Source of the DNA: Flavobacteria bacterium GWA2_35_26
Lineage (GTDB): Bacteria > Bacteroidota > Bacteroidia > Flavobacteriales > Flavobacteriaceae
Direction: 5' to 3'
Assembly (NCBI GenBank): GCA_001800905.1
Contig: MGWH01000005.1
Span: forward strand, 1 to 56,302
Length of the DNA stretch: 56,302 nt
Shown: positions 8,082 to 17,270 of the stretch, piece by piece
Layout: every line of letters begins with the position of its first letter
Numbering within the stretch: the first letter of the stretch is position 1
Notes under the pieces: generated by a model
Database searches by the model: none
Told to the model about the DNA's origin: nothing
The model's input: only the letters and a program-made list of their open reading frames with translations
Made by a program: the position numbers and the translations under genes

Positions 8082-11000
8082 TTATTCATTCACAATTACC
8101 CATTGGCCTGAAGATAATAAGCTCTCCGCTTTTTTGAACTTCATGGTTTCTGTTTTACCAGTAGCTACTTCCTGAATCGTTACGGTATCGTTACGATTAA
8201 TTTTAGGCATGTCTCTCACGATAGTTTCGGTTACTTGACGTTGTTGTGTTTCACCTGCTTCGTGGTTTAAGTTTTCGCTGTTCGGAATTTCGTCTTTGCT
8301 TAATTTGTAGTTTTCTTTTTGACGCACTTCTTTGGCTTCTTCAATCTTAGGTGCATTTTGCTGTGGCAAGTCACCTTTGAATAAAAAGGAAATTACTTCT
8401 TTATTGACATTGTCCAGCATTGTTCTGAACAAGTTGAAGGCCTCTAATTTGTAAATTAGTAAAGGATCTTTTTGTTCGTGTACAGCCAATTGAACCGATT
8501 GTTTCAATTCGTCCATTTTGCGCAAGTGTTTTTTCCAAGCTTCATCCACAATAGACAATGTGATGTTCTTTTCAAAATCAGCGACTAATTGCGCTGCTTG
8601 TGTCTCGTAGGCTTTCTTTAAGTCAGTCACTACGTTCAAGGTTTTAATTCCGTCAGTAAATGGCACTACGATACGTTCAAACTGATTGTTCTTGTCTTCG
8701 TAAACACCTTTTATAATAGGGAAGGCTTCTCTGGCACTTCGCTCTGTTTTATCGGTATAGAATTCTAAAGTGGCTTTGTAAATTTTACCAGTCAATTCGA
8801 CGTCTGACAATTTTGCAAAATCAGCTTCTGAAACTGGAGAAGTTATCGAGAAATAACGGATTAATTCAAATTCAAAGTTTTTGAAGTCATTCACAGCTTT
8901 GTTTGCTGAAACAATAACTTCGCAAGTATCATACATCATATTGGCGATGTCTAATTTTAGACGTTCTCCAAATAAGGCATGACGACGACGTTTGTAAACG
9001 ACTTCGCGTTGTGCATTCATGACATCATCATATTCTAACAAACGTTTACGCACTCCAAAGTTGTTTTCCTCTACTTTTTTCTGAGCACGTTCAATAGATT
9101 TGGTCATCATAGAATGTTGAATTACTTCACCTTCTTGCAATCCCATTCTGTCCATTACTTTGGCAACTCTTTCAGAACCAAACAAACGCATCAAGTTATC
9201 TTCTAAAGAAACGTAGAATTGAGAACTTCCAGGGTCTCCTTGACGACCAGCTCGACCACGTAACTGACGGTCTACACGACGTGAATCGTGACGTTCCGTT
9301 CCAACGATGGCTAAACCACCTGCGGCTTTTACTTCGGGAGATAATTTAATATCGGTTCCACGACCCGCTATGTTGGTTGCGATTGTAACCACACCTGGTT
9401 TTCCTGCTTCTTCAACGATTTGCGCTTCTTGTTTGTGCATTTTAGCATTCAATACATTGTGATTGATGCCTCTCATTTTCAACATTCGGCTTAATAATTC
9501 GGAGATTTCAACCGAGGTAGTTCCAATTAAAACTGGTCTTCCTGCTTTTGATAATTCCGTTACATCTTCGATAACAGCGTTGAATTTTTCACGAGTTGTT
9601 TTGTAGATGAAATCATCTTTATCGATTCTCGCGATTCCTCTATTGGTTGGAATTTCGACTACGTCTAATTTATAGATTTGCCAAAGTTCACCTGCTTCAG
9701 TAACCGCTGTTCCTGTCATTCCACCCAGTTTATTGTACATTCTGAAGTAGTTTTGTAAGGTAACCGTTGCAAAGGTTTGTGTTGCCGCTTCGATTTTTAC
9801 ATTTTCTTTGGCTTCAATAGCTTGGTGCAATCCGTCTGAATAACGACGGCCGTCCATAATACGTCCTGTTTGCTCATCGACAATCAGGATTTTGTTTTCC
9901 ATAATAACATATTCTACATCTTTTTCGAATAAAGTGTAGGCTTTTAAAAGCTGTGTTAAAGTATGGATACGCTCACTTTTTACACCAAAATCTTGGAACA
10001 AACGTTCTTTTGCTTCTGCTTCTGCATCAGCATCTAGTTTTTGTTTTTCGATGGCGGCAATCTCTGTTCCAATATCTGGAAGGACAAAGAAATCAGAATC
10101 AGTATCTCCAGATAAGAATTGGATTCCGTTATCAGTCAATTCTACTTGGTTATTTTTTTCTTCAATTACAAAGTACAAAGCTTCGTCCACCAAATGCATT
10201 TCGCGTTTGTTGTCCTGCATGTATTGGTTTTCGGTTTTTTGAAGCAATTGTTTTACTCCTTCTTCCGATAAAAATTTAATTAAAGCTTTGTTTTTTGGCA
10301 AACTTCTGTAGGCTCTCAATAATTGGAATCCACCGTCTTTGGTATTGCCTTCTTTGATTAATTTTTTGGCTTCAGCCAAAAATCCGTTGGCTAATTGGCG
10401 TTGTAAACTAACCAAGTTTTCAATTTTTGGTTTTAACTCGTTAAATTCGTGACGGTCTCCTTGCGGAACTGGTCCAGAAATAATCAAAGGTGTTCTGGCA
10501 TCGTCAATCAAAACAGAATCTACCTCATCGACAATTGCATAGTTGTGTTTGCGTTGCACTAAATCTTCTGGAGAATGCGCCATATTATCTCTTAGGTAGT
10601 CAAAACCAAATTCGTTATTCGTACCATAAGTGATGTCCGCATCGTAGGCTCTTTTTCTTTCCTCTGAACTTGGTTGGTAATTGTCAATACATTCAACAGT
10701 TAAACCGTGGAATTCAAATAATGGTGCTTTCCAGGTACTATCACGTTTGGCCAAGTAATCATTTACAGTTACTAAGTGGACTCCATTTCCAGTTAAGGCA
10801 TTTAAGTAAATAGGAAGGGTAGCAACCAAGGTTTTTCCTTCCCCAGTTTGCATTTCGGCAACTTTACCTTCGTGCAAAACCATTCCACCAATTAACTGCA
10901 CATCATAGTGAATCATGTCCCAAGTAATTTGCTTACCTGCGGCATTCCATGAATTAGCCCAAACGGCTTTTTCGCCTTCAATAGTTACGTACGTTTTGGT

Positions 11001-11426
11001 AGCAGAGAATTCTCTATCTTTTGGAGTTGCAGTAACTTCAATTTGAGTATTTTCTTTGAAACGTCTTGCTGTTTCTTTTACCACAGCAAAAGCTTCAGGT
11101 AAAATTTCCATTAAAGTTTTCTCCGAAATATCGTAAGCTTCTTTTTCTAAAGCATCAATAGCCACATAGATATCTTCTCTTTGGTCGATATCTTCGATGG
11201 TTTCTACTTCTTGTTGTAAGGATGCAATTTTAGCATCTTTATCAGCACGTGCTTGTTGGATTTTTTCTTTGAAATAAGCGGTACGAGCTCTTAATTCGTC
11301 ATTTGATAATGTCATTAAGCTACTCTCGAATCCTTTAATTTTTGTAAGGTAAGGTTGTAATGCTTTAACGTCATTTTGTGATTTATCACCGACAAATATT
11401 TTAATAATGCTATTGATGAAACTCAT
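8082..11426 (-). CDS. secA: Preprotein translocase ATPase SecA
   Basis: This 1114-residue protein is long for SecA, as is usual in Bacteroidota, through insertions in the N-terminal motor (after GPVPQGD and around the acidic linker). The Walker A motif is MQTGEGKT (about residue 192), the DEAD-like box is IVDEVDSVLIDDARTPL, and helicase motifs include AGRGTDIKL and RQLRGRAGRQGDPGS. SecA drives Sec-dependent export through SecYEG. I start at ATG 11426 (MSFINSIIKI) rather than an upstream in-frame codon that would add 16 unconserved residues. The C-terminus ends in SGQWVIVNE and lacks the CxC...CH zinc motif of enterobacterial SecA. No clear promoter is seen directly upstream; the DUF2795 gene lies 88 nt upstream. 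Confidence 0.97.
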   Translation of the reverse strand: MSFINSIIKIFVGDKSQNDVKALQPYLTKIKGFESSLMTLSNDELRARTAYFKEKIQQARADKDAKIASLQQEVETIEDIDQREDIYVAIDALEKEAYDISEKTLMEILPEAFAVVKETARRFKENTQIEVTATPKDREFSATKTYVTIEGEKAVWANSWNAAGKQITWDMIHYDVQLIGGMVLHEGKVAEMQTGEGKTLVATLPIYLNALTGNGVHLVTVNDYLAKRDSTWKAPLFEFHGLTVECIDNYQPSSEERKRAYDADITYGTNNEFGFDYLRDNMAHSPEDLVQRKHNYAIVDEVDSVLIDDARTPLIISGPVPQGDRHEFNELKPKIENLVSLQRQLANGFLAEAKKLIKEGNTKDGGFQLLRAYRSLPKNKALIKFLSEEGVKQLLQKTENQYMQDNKREMHLVDEALYFVIEEKNNQVELTDNGIQFLSGDTDSDFFVLPDIGTEIAAIEKQKLDADAEAEAKERLFQDFGVKSERIHTLTQLLKAYTLFEKDVEYVIMENKILIVDEQTGRIMDGRRYSDGLHQAIEAKENVKIEAATQTFATVTLQNYFRMYNKLGGMTGTAVTEAGELWQIYKLDVVEIPTNRGIARIDKDDFIYKTTREKFNAVIEDVTELSKAGRPVLIGTTSVEISELLSRMLKMRGINHNVLNAKMHKQEAQIVEEAGKPGVVTIATNIAGRGTDIKLSPEVKAAGGLAIVGTERHDSRRVDRQLRGRAGRQGDPGSSQFYVSLEDNLMRLFGSERVAKVMDRMGLQEGEVIQHSMMTKSIERAQKKVEENNFGVRKRLLEYDDVMNAQREVVYKRRRHALFGERLKLDIANMMYDTCEVIVSANKAVNDFKNFEFELIRYFSITSPVSEADFAKLSDVELTGKIYKATLEFYTDKTERSAREAFPIIKGVYEDKNNQFERIVVPFTDGIKTLNVVTDLKKAYETQAAQLVADFEKNITLSIVDEAWKKHLRKMDELKQSVQLAVHEQKDPLLIYKLEAFNLFRTMLDNVNKEVISFLFKGDLPQQNAPKIEEAKEVRQKENYKLSKDEIPNSENLNHEAGETQQRQVTETIVRDMPKINRNDTVTIQEVATGKTETMKFKKAESLLSSGQWVIVNE

Positions 11427-11476
11427 AATTGTATTTGTATTGCTGTATATTGTGTAAATGTCTAATTTAACCAAAA

Positions 11477-11500
11477 AAAAAGCCTCTTTTGAGACTTTTT
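11477..11500 (-). terminator. Weak hairpin terminator after the DUF2795 gene
   Basis: AAAAAGCCTC and GAGACTTTTT flank a TTTT loop with one mismatch. On the minus strand it lies between the DUF2795 gene and secA. It is probably a partial terminator, since secA shows no strong promoter of its own. Confidence 0.5.
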
Positions 11501-11514
11501 CTTTGGTTTATTTT

Positions 11515-11736
11515 TTAATATTCATCCTCATTCCAAAGGTAATCTTCGTCTGTAGGATAATCTGGCCAAATTTCTTCCATTGATTCATATATCTCGCCTT
11601 CATCTTCGATAGATTGAAGGTTTTCTACTACTTCTAATGGAGCTCCTGCTCTAATAGCGTAGTCAATAAGTTCGTCTTTGTTAGCAGGCCACGGTGCATC
11701 GCTTAAATAAGATGCTAATTCTAATGTCCAATACAT
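11515..11736 (-). CDS. DUF2795 domain-containing small acidic protein
   Basis: This 73-residue protein starts MYWTLELASYLSDAPWP and contains KDELIDYAIRAGAPLEVVENL, which fits the DUF2795 helical domain. The C-terminal third is strongly acidic (DEGEIYESMEEIWPDYP, then DEDYLWNEDEY). Its function is not known. In my recollection, similar proteins occur beside secA in other flavobacteria. It has its own good promoter at 11759-11788. Confidence 0.85.
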   Translation of the reverse strand: MYWTLELASYLSDAPWPANKDELIDYAIRAGAPLEVVENLQSIEDEGEIYESMEEIWPDYPTDEDYLWNEDEY

Positions 11737-11758
11737 CTTTTGTCGATTTAGTTTAGTG

Positions 11759-11788
11759 CAAAAATAAATTTTTTACTGAAAAAGGCAA
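11759..11788 (-). promoter_or_regulatory. Promoter for the DUF2795 gene
   Basis: On the minus strand, TTG (plus-strand CAA 11786-11788) is followed after 19 nt by TATTTTTG (11759-11766). Both elements match the Bacteroidota consensus, and the start codon is 23 nt downstream. It may also supply secA by readthrough. Confidence 0.65.
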
Positions 11789-11884
11789 GTAAAAAATGAT
11801 TTATTTTTATTAAAAGTTAAGAACGTTTTTTTGTTTGTTTTTCAATCGCTGTTTTACTTCTAATTTGGAAGGAAAAATTTGCAA

Positions 11885-12454
11885 CTATTTCCTAGGAATC
11901 CATTGAATTTCCTCAGCGTTTAAATCTTTAGACAACTTCCGTGCCAAGACAAAAAGATAGTCAGAAAGTCGGTTCAAATACTGGATAGCAATCTCCGATA
12001 CGGCTTCGTTATGACTTAAATGCACCGCAAGACGTTCGGCTCTGCGGCAGATACAACGTGCAATATGACAATGTGACACAGTTGGATGTCCACCAGGTAA
12101 AATAAAATGGGTCATTGGCGGAAGTGATTCTTCCATGCTATCAATTTCGTTTTCTAAAAATTCGATGTCCGAATCAATGATGCCTAATTTTTGCAAACGC
12201 AATTCGCCATTTTTAAGCACTTCTTTCTCTGGCGGAGTGGCAAGCATAGCGCCAACGGTAAACAATCTATCTTGAACTTCTATAAGAATCGATTTGTAAT
12301 GCGAATCGATATCTTGATCTCGAATCAAACCGATGTAGGAGTTCAACTCATCCACAGTTCCGTAGCTTTCAATACGATCGTGATCTTTGGGGACTTTTTT
12401 TCCTCCAAACAATGCTGTAATTCCTCCGTCTCCGGTTTTTGTGTATATCTTCAT
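11885..12454 (-). CDS. ATP:cob(I)alamin adenosyltransferase, PduO type
   Basis: This 189-residue protein opens with the PduO/MMAB signature MKIYTKTGDGGITALFGGKK and the RIESYGTVDELNSYIGL helix. It carries the conserved HIARCICRRAERLAVHLS stretch and closes with LNRLSDYLFVLAR. These residues form the ATP and cobalamin sites of the trimeric enzyme. It adds the 5'-deoxyadenosyl group to cob(I)alamin, supplying coenzyme for B12-dependent enzymes such as methylmalonyl-CoA mutase. It lies 13 nt after the ABC ATPase gene on the same strand. Confidence 0.93.
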   Translation of the reverse strand: MKIYTKTGDGGITALFGGKKVPKDHDRIESYGTVDELNSYIGLIRDQDIDSHYKSILIEVQDRLFTVGAMLATPPEKEVLKNGELRLQKLGIIDSDIEFLENEIDSMEESLPPMTHFILPGGHPTVSHCHIARCICRRAERLAVHLSHNEAVSEIAIQYLNRLSDYLFVLARKLSKDLNAEEIQWIPRK

Positions 12455-12467
12455 TAGAATGAATCAG

Positions 12468-13154
12468 TTATTTAGAAGTATCGCTTTCAATCAATCCGTC
12501 TCGTAAACGAATAATGCGATTGGCATAAGCGGCAATTTCTTCTTCGTGCGTAACCAAAATAACGGTATTGCCACTGGCATGAATGTCACCAAATAATTTC
12601 ATGATTTCTACAGAAGTTTTACTGTCCAAGTTACCTGTTGGCTCATCGGCTAATATGATCGATGGTTTGTTAACCAAAGCTCTTGCAACTGCCACACGTT
12701 GTCTTTGACCTCCAGAAAGTTGGTTGGGTTGGTGATCCATACGATCCGCAAGATTCACTTGTTTCAATACTTCGGTTGCTCTTTCGTTTCGTTCTGATTT
12801 GGAATAACCAGCATAAATCATAGGTAAGGCTACATTATCCAAAGCCGTTGTTCTTGGTAAAAGGTTGAAGGTTTGAAAGACAAAGCCAATTTCTTTGTTG
12901 CGAATTTCAGCCAATTCATCGTCTTTCATTTGGCTCACATCTTTGCCGTTCAAAATATAGCTACCTGAAGTTGGTGTGTCCAAACAGCCTAAAAGATTCA
13001 TTAAAGTTGATTTTCCGGAACCAGATGGCCCCATTAATGCTACATATTCTCCTTTATTGATTTGTAAATTAATACCTTTTAAAACATAAACAATTTCGTT
13101 ACCAAGAACGAAATCACGTTTAATGTTGGTTATTTTGATTAATGGATTTGCCAT
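12468..13154 (-). CDS. ABC transporter ATP-binding protein, LolD/MacB-like
   Basis: This 228-residue ATPase has Walker [11 protein letters not shown]-loop [13 protein letters not shown], signature [15 protein letters not shown], Walker [14 protein letters not shown] and H-loop VTHEEE. The EPTGNLDS stretch and the Q-loop wording place it in the LolD/MacB/FtsE group, which powers export or mechanotransmission at the inner membrane. No permease gene is adjacent, so the partner must be encoded elsewhere. It stands upstream of the cobalamin adenosyltransferase gene, and the two may be co-transcribed. Confidence 0.92.
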   Translation of the reverse strand: MANPLIKITNIKRDFVLGNEIVYVLKGINLQINKGEYVALMGPSGSGKSTLMNLLGCLDTPTSGSYILNGKDVSQMKDDELAEIRNKEIGFVFQTFNLLPRTTALDNVALPMIYAGYSKSERNERATEVLKQVNLADRMDHQPNQLSGGQRQRVAVARALVNKPSIILADEPTGNLDSKTSVEIMKLFGDIHASGNTVILVTHEEEIAAYANRIIRLRDGLIESDTSK

Positions 13155-13262
13155 TGTTGCTGTTGAAATTAAAATGCGTTGAATTCGGATTTAAAAGTAC
13201 GAAAGACTTTTGAATAAATCCATAAGTAGTAGCAAAAGGATTTTTGTTACAGGAAATAGCAA

Positions 13263-13814
13263 TTAAGCTCGAAGGATAAAATGCTCTTCTACTTGTTCTT
13301 TTCTAAAAAATACCAATCCAAAATGAAAAGTGTCAATCGTGACGGTAACTTTTGGATTTGATTTTAGATTGCTCCAAAACGATTCTGCAGCTCGATTTGC
13401 GTGAATGTTTTCTAAAATCCAAAAACTATCATTTTCTGTAGTCTTCAGCAATTGTTCCAATCTCTCGTTTGTAATGGTAGTAAATTCATCCGAATGGATA
13501 AAAATAAAGTGGTATAAAGTGTTATCTATATCCAAACCAGCTTTTGGACTTCCTAATCTAATAACTTCAATTTCAGAAGCTTTTGCGCCAATCGTCAAAA
13601 TGGATTTTGGTTCAAAATAGCGAACAATTTTATAGAGTAATTGCTGTTTTTTGGAAACCGATTTGTTTGGATTTGATAAAGTATCAGCTGCTAATCGCAC
13701 TTTTTTATTATACAAACCTTGCGTCAACAAAAGAAATACAAAAGGGGAATGGACTCCATGCTCGTTTTTGGAGTGCCAAAGAAATTGTAAATACGATTGA
13801 ATGCGAAAGTTCAT
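13263..13814 (-). CDS. Remodelled methyltransferase-like protein
   Basis: This 183-residue protein keeps both ends of a Bacteroidota class I methyltransferase family: an N-terminal FLWHSKNEHGVHSPFVF and a C-terminal half with WILENIHANRAAESFW, PKVTVTIDTFHFGLVFFRKE and EEHFILR. The middle is degenerate. The expected Gly-rich SAM loop reads SILTIGAKASEIEVIR, and the segment that normally follows seems shortened, so the protein is smaller than the ~230-250 residues I expect. It probably does not bind SAM normally. It lies 10 nt after the ABC-F gene on the minus strand. The frame is intact, so it is not an obvious pseudogene. Confidence 0.7.
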   Translation of the reverse strand: MNFRIQSYLQFLWHSKNEHGVHSPFVFLLLTQGLYNKKVRLAADTLSNPNKSVSKKQQLLYKIVRYFEPKSILTIGAKASEIEVIRLGSPKAGLDIDNTLYHFIFIHSDEFTTITNERLEQLLKTTENDSFWILENIHANRAAESFWSNLKSNPKVTVTIDTFHFGLVFFRKEQVEEHFILRA

Positions 13815-13824
13815 TTTTTTCTAA

Positions 13825-15684
13825 TTACTCTATTTTAGCCGAAAGTTCAAACCAGCGTTCTTCTTTGGTTTCAATTTTTTGAATGATTGCCTCCAATTCT
13901 TTGGCTTTTTGCTCTATGTCCTCATCGGCAACTTTCCCATCCGAAAATAATTGTTCGATAGCAACTTTTTGACTTTCTAAATCTTTGATTTCTTTTTCTA
14001 TTTTTTGATATTCTTTCTGCTCGTTAAAGCTCAAATTACCGGTTGGATTATTTTGTTTCCAATCTTTTTTCTCGGCTTTGTTTTCTTCTTTTTGAGCAAC
14101 ATCGGCACTGTCTTCATAAGCTCTGAAATCAGAATAGTTGCCCGGAAAATCTTCAATTTCGCCATCACCTCTAAAGACAAATAAGTGATCGACGATTTTG
14201 TCCATAAAATACCTGTCGTGCGAAACGACCAATAAACAACCCGGATAATCTAAAAGAAAACTTTCCAATACATTTAAGGTAACAATATCCAAATCGTTGG
14301 TAGGTTCATCCAGAATCAAAAAGTTCGGATTTTGAATCAAAACGGTACATAAATACAAACGCTTTAATTCGCCACCACTTAATTTTTCGACATAATCGTG
14401 TTGCTTTTTTCGGTCAAAAAGGAAACGTTCCAATAATTGTCCTGCCGAAATAATTTTTCCTTTCGCTAGCGGAATATACTCGCCATATTCTTTAATGATA
14501 TCGATGACTTTTTGACCTGGTTTTGGATTGATGCCACTTTGGGTGTAATATCCAATTTTGATTGTGTCACCTTTGATTACTTTCCCGCTATCTAATGGTA
14601 AAGTGCCGGTTAAAAGATTTAGGAAAGTTGATTTTCCTGTACCGTTTTTGCCAATAATTCCGATGCGTTCTCCACGTTGAAAATCAAAACTAAAATTATC
14701 TAAAATGACATGGTCTTTGAATTTCTTGGAGATTTTATGCAATTCTATAATCTTGCTTCCCATGCGCTCCATATTGATTTCGAGTTCAACCTTGTTTTCT
14801 CGACGTCGGTTTTGCGCTTTTTCTTTGATGACATAGAAATCATCTTGACGGGATTTGGATTTGGTCGTTCTTGCTTTTGGTTGACGGCGCATCCATTCCA
14901 ATTCTTTTACAAAAAGGTTTTGCGCTTTGTCTACACTTGCGTTTTCAGAGGCAATTCGCTCTTCTTTTTTCTCTAAATAATAGGAGTAATTTCCTTTGTA
15001 TTGGAATAATTTACCGTTGTCTAATTCGATGATTTCGTTACAAACACGTTCCAAAAAGAAACGGTCGTGCGTTACCATAAATAAGGTTATATTTTCTTTG
15101 GCAAAATAACTTTCTAACCATTCAATCATTTCTAAATCCAAATGGTTGGTCGGCTCGTCTAAAATTAACAAGTCCGGACGATTGATTAGAATGATGGCTA
15201 ATGACAAACGCTTTTTTTGGCCACCCGAAAGATTTTTCACTTTCAATTTAAAATCTTCCAATTTTAACTTGAAGAGAATTTGTTTGTATTGGGTTTCAAA
15301 ATCCCAAGCATTCAATTGATCCATTTTGTCGAAAGCTTTTTGGTAGGCTTCTTCATCTTCTGGATGTTCCAATGCTTTTTCGTATTGTTCAATTACTTTC
15401 AAGGTTTCATTATCCGATGCGAATATGCTTTCCTCGATAGTCAGTTCATCTTGCAAATTATGATCTTGTGACAAAAACGCCATTTTGATTTCTTTTCGCA
15501 ATACGACTTGTCCTGAATCCGGTTCGTCTTCGCCATTAATTATTTTCATAATGCAGGTTTTTCCAGAACCGTTTTTGGCAATAAAAGCTATTTTTTGGTC
15601 TTTGTTGATACCAAAAGAAATGTTTTCAAAAAGGGTGCGTTCTCCAAAAGATTTGGATATATTTTCAACTGATAAATAATTCAC
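13825..15684 (-). CDS. ABC-F family ATPase, Uup-like
   Basis: This 619-residue soluble protein has two ABC domains: Walker A AKNGSGKT and GKNGTGKST, signatures LSGGQKKRLSLA and LSGGELKRLYL, and Walker B LLILDEPTNHLDL and FLILDEPTNDLDI. There are no membrane spans. The linker is charged and Arg-rich (RRQPKARTTKSKSRQDDF), and the C-terminus is a coiled coil (KEYQKIEKEIKDLESQK), as in Uup. ABC-F proteins act on ribosomes or in DNA and translation quality control. I prefer a GTG start at 15684 (MNYLSVENISKSFGER); an upstream ATG at 15759 would add 25 residues outside the conserved domain. Confidence 0.93.
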   Translation of the reverse strand: MNYLSVENISKSFGERTLFENISFGINKDQKIAFIAKNGSGKTCIMKIINGEDEPDSGQVVLRKEIKMAFLSQDHNLQDELTIEESIFASDNETLKVIEQYEKALEHPEDEEAYQKAFDKMDQLNAWDFETQYKQILFKLKLEDFKLKVKNLSGGQKKRLSLAIILINRPDLLILDEPTNHLDLEMIEWLESYFAKENITLFMVTHDRFFLERVCNEIIELDNGKLFQYKGNYSYYLEKKEERIASENASVDKAQNLFVKELEWMRRQPKARTTKSKSRQDDFYVIKEKAQNRRRENKVELEINMERMGSKIIELHKISKKFKDHVILDNFSFDFQRGERIGIIGKNGTGKSTFLNLLTGTLPLDSGKVIKGDTIKIGYYTQSGINPKPGQKVIDIIKEYGEYIPLAKGKIISAGQLLERFLFDRKKQHDYVEKLSGGELKRLYLCTVLIQNPNFLILDEPTNDLDIVTLNVLESFLLDYPGCLLVVSHDRYFMDKIVDHLFVFRGDGEIEDFPGNYSDFRAYEDSADVAQKEENKAEKKDWKQNNPTGNLSFNEQKEYQKIEKEIKDLESQKVAIEQLFSDGKVADEDIEQKAKELEAIIQKIETKEERWFELSAKIE

Positions 15685-15817
15685 AAGAGTAATTTTTTTG
15701 CAAAAGTAATCTTTTGAAGTGAAACTATGATTTTTGATTTGTTTTTCGCCAGGATTCATCTAGTTTAAGAAACTATGTTTATTTGATTTAATCGTACCTC
15801 AAACTAAAAATATTTCC

Positions 15818-15825
15818 TAATTTTG
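15818..15825 (+). promoter_or_regulatory. -7 element upstream of the E2 gene
   Basis: TAATTTTG matches TAnnTTTG and lies 37 nt before the start at 15863. No good TTG is found at the expected distance, so this is a partial match. Confidence 0.45.
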
Positions 15826-15862
15826 CAATCAGAAAATCAAAATCACCTTTTACGTTAAGATT

Positions 15863-17158
15863 ATGGCAAGATTTGAATTGAAACTTCCAAAAATGGGAGA
15901 GAGTGTAGCCGAAGCAACTATCACCAATTGGTTAAAACAAGTGGGTGACAAGATTGAAGCGGATGATGCTGTGCTTGAAATCGCCACAGATAAAGTAGAT
16001 AGCGAGGTTCCTAGTGAAGTTTCGGGTGTTTTGGTTGAACAATTGTTTGCTAAAGACGATTTAGTTCAAGTAGGTCAAACGATCGCTATTATTGAAACAG
16101 AAGCCAATTCGGAGCCGATAGCTGTAATTGAAGAAAAGGTTATAATTCCAGCAGCAGTTGCCGAAATTGAAAAAGCGGTTGAAGTAGCTCAAGCTATAGT
16201 TGCACCTGTGGTTGATTTTAAAGGAACCGAAAAATTTCTTTCGCCATTAGTTAAAAATATTGCTAAAGAAGAAGGCATATCTATTGCCGAATTAGAAACT
16301 ATATCCGGAACAGGAAAAGAAGGTCGTGTGACCAAAGAAGATATTTTGGCTTATGTTGCTGCAAGACACAAATCACCTGTATCCAATCCAACTATTCCAA
16401 CTCCAATCGCAATTCCAAGTTCACAAGCGGTACCGGTATCGGTGAATGGCGAGGATGAAATTGTGGAGATGGATCGAATGCGCAAGTTGATTTCGGGTTA
16501 TATGACGGTTTCCTTGCAAACATCGGCACACGTACAATCCTTTATTGAGGTTGATGTGACGAATATTGTGAAATGGAGAGATAAAGTAAAATCAGCTTTC
16601 GAAAAAAGAGAAGGAGAGAAGTTGACTTTCACACCTATCTTTATGCAAGCGGTGGCAAAAGCATTGAAAGATTTCCCAGGAATGAATATTTCGGTAGATG
16701 GGAATTACATCATCAAAAAGAAGAATATCAATTTAGGAATGGCTGCGGCTTTGCCCAATGGTAATTTGATTGTTCCTGTGATTAGAAATGCCGACCAATT
16801 GAATTTGGTAGGGATGGCCAAAGCAGTCAATGATTTAGGCAATCGTGCTAAAAAGGGAAAATTAAAACCAGACGATACCCAAGGTGGTACGTATACTGTA
16901 ACGAATATTGGTTCTTTTGGTAGTGTATTCGGCACGCCAATTATCAACCAACCTGAAGTTGGAATTTTAGCTTTAGGAGCTATTCGTAAAGTGCCTGCTG
17001 TAATTGAAACTCCTGAAGGAGATTTTATAGGTATTCGCCAAAAAATGTTTTTAACGCACAGCTACGATCACCGAGTGGTGGATGGTGCTTTGGGCGGAAT
17101 GTTTGTCAAACGCGTTGCCGATTATTTAGAAGCTTTTGATATAAATACGGACATTTAG
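15863..17158 (+). CDS. Dihydrolipoamide acyltransferase (E2) of a 2-oxoacid dehydrogenase complex
   Basis: This 431-residue protein has an N-terminal lipoyl domain with the lipoylated Lys in EIATDKVDSEVPSE (about residue 43). A peripheral subunit-binding domain follows (LVKNIAKEEGISIAELE, then GRVTKEDILAYV, about 130-170), then a catalytic acyltransferase domain ending in SYDHRVVDGALGG with the active-site His and Asp. An Ala/Pro/Val-rich linker separates the domains. It transfers the acyl group from lipoyl to CoA. The form suits a branched-chain or 2-oxoglutarate-type complex, but substrate identity cannot be fixed here. The E1 and E3 genes are not adjacent. Confidence 0.92.
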   Translation: MARFELKLPKMGESVAEATITNWLKQVGDKIEADDAVLEIATDKVDSEVPSEVSGVLVEQLFAKDDLVQVGQTIAIIETEANSEPIAVIEEKVIIPAAVAEIEKAVEVAQAIVAPVVDFKGTEKFLSPLVKNIAKEEGISIAELETISGTGKEGRVTKEDILAYVAARHKSPVSNPTIPTPIAIPSSQAVPVSVNGEDEIVEMDRMRKLISGYMTVSLQTSAHVQSFIEVDVTNIVKWRDKVKSAFEKREGEKLTFTPIFMQAVAKALKDFPGMNISVDGNYIIKKKNINLGMAAALPNGNLIVPVIRNADQLNLVGMAKAVNDLGNRAKKGKLKPDDTQGGTYTVTNIGSFGSVFGTPIINQPEVGILALGAIRKVPAVIETPEGDFIGIRQKMFLTHSYDHRVVDGALGGMFVKRVADYLEAFDINTDI

Positions 17159-17176
17159 ATAAAATAGTAATATGAT

Positions 17177-17214
17177 AAAAACCCTTTCTTAGTTCGACTT
17201 TGAAAGGGTTTTCT
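17177..17214 (+). terminator. Terminator of the E2 gene
   Basis: AAAACCCTTTC and GAAAGGGTTTT arms pair across a 13-nt loop and are followed by a T-rich tract. It is 18 nt past the stop codon. Confidence 0.8.
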
Positions 17215-17242
17215 TTTTTAAAATACATTCGGCACAAATCTC

Positions 17243-17250
17243 TATATTTG
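17243..17250 (+). promoter_or_regulatory. -7 element for the exonuclease operon
   Basis: TATATTTG fits TAnnTTTG and lies 20 nt before the start at 17271. A matching -33 TTG is not evident, because the terminator T-tract occupies that position. Confidence 0.45.
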
Positions 17251-17270
17251 TGATCTTATAAAAAAATTAG

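Noticed and set aside
9953..10279. A 108-codon plus-strand open frame inside secA
   Set aside because: It is antisense to conserved SecA motifs and the translation is low-complexity.
15684..15759. Upstream ATG extension of the ABC-F protein
   Set aside because: The added 25 residues lie outside the ABC-F domain; the GTG at 15684 gives the expected start.
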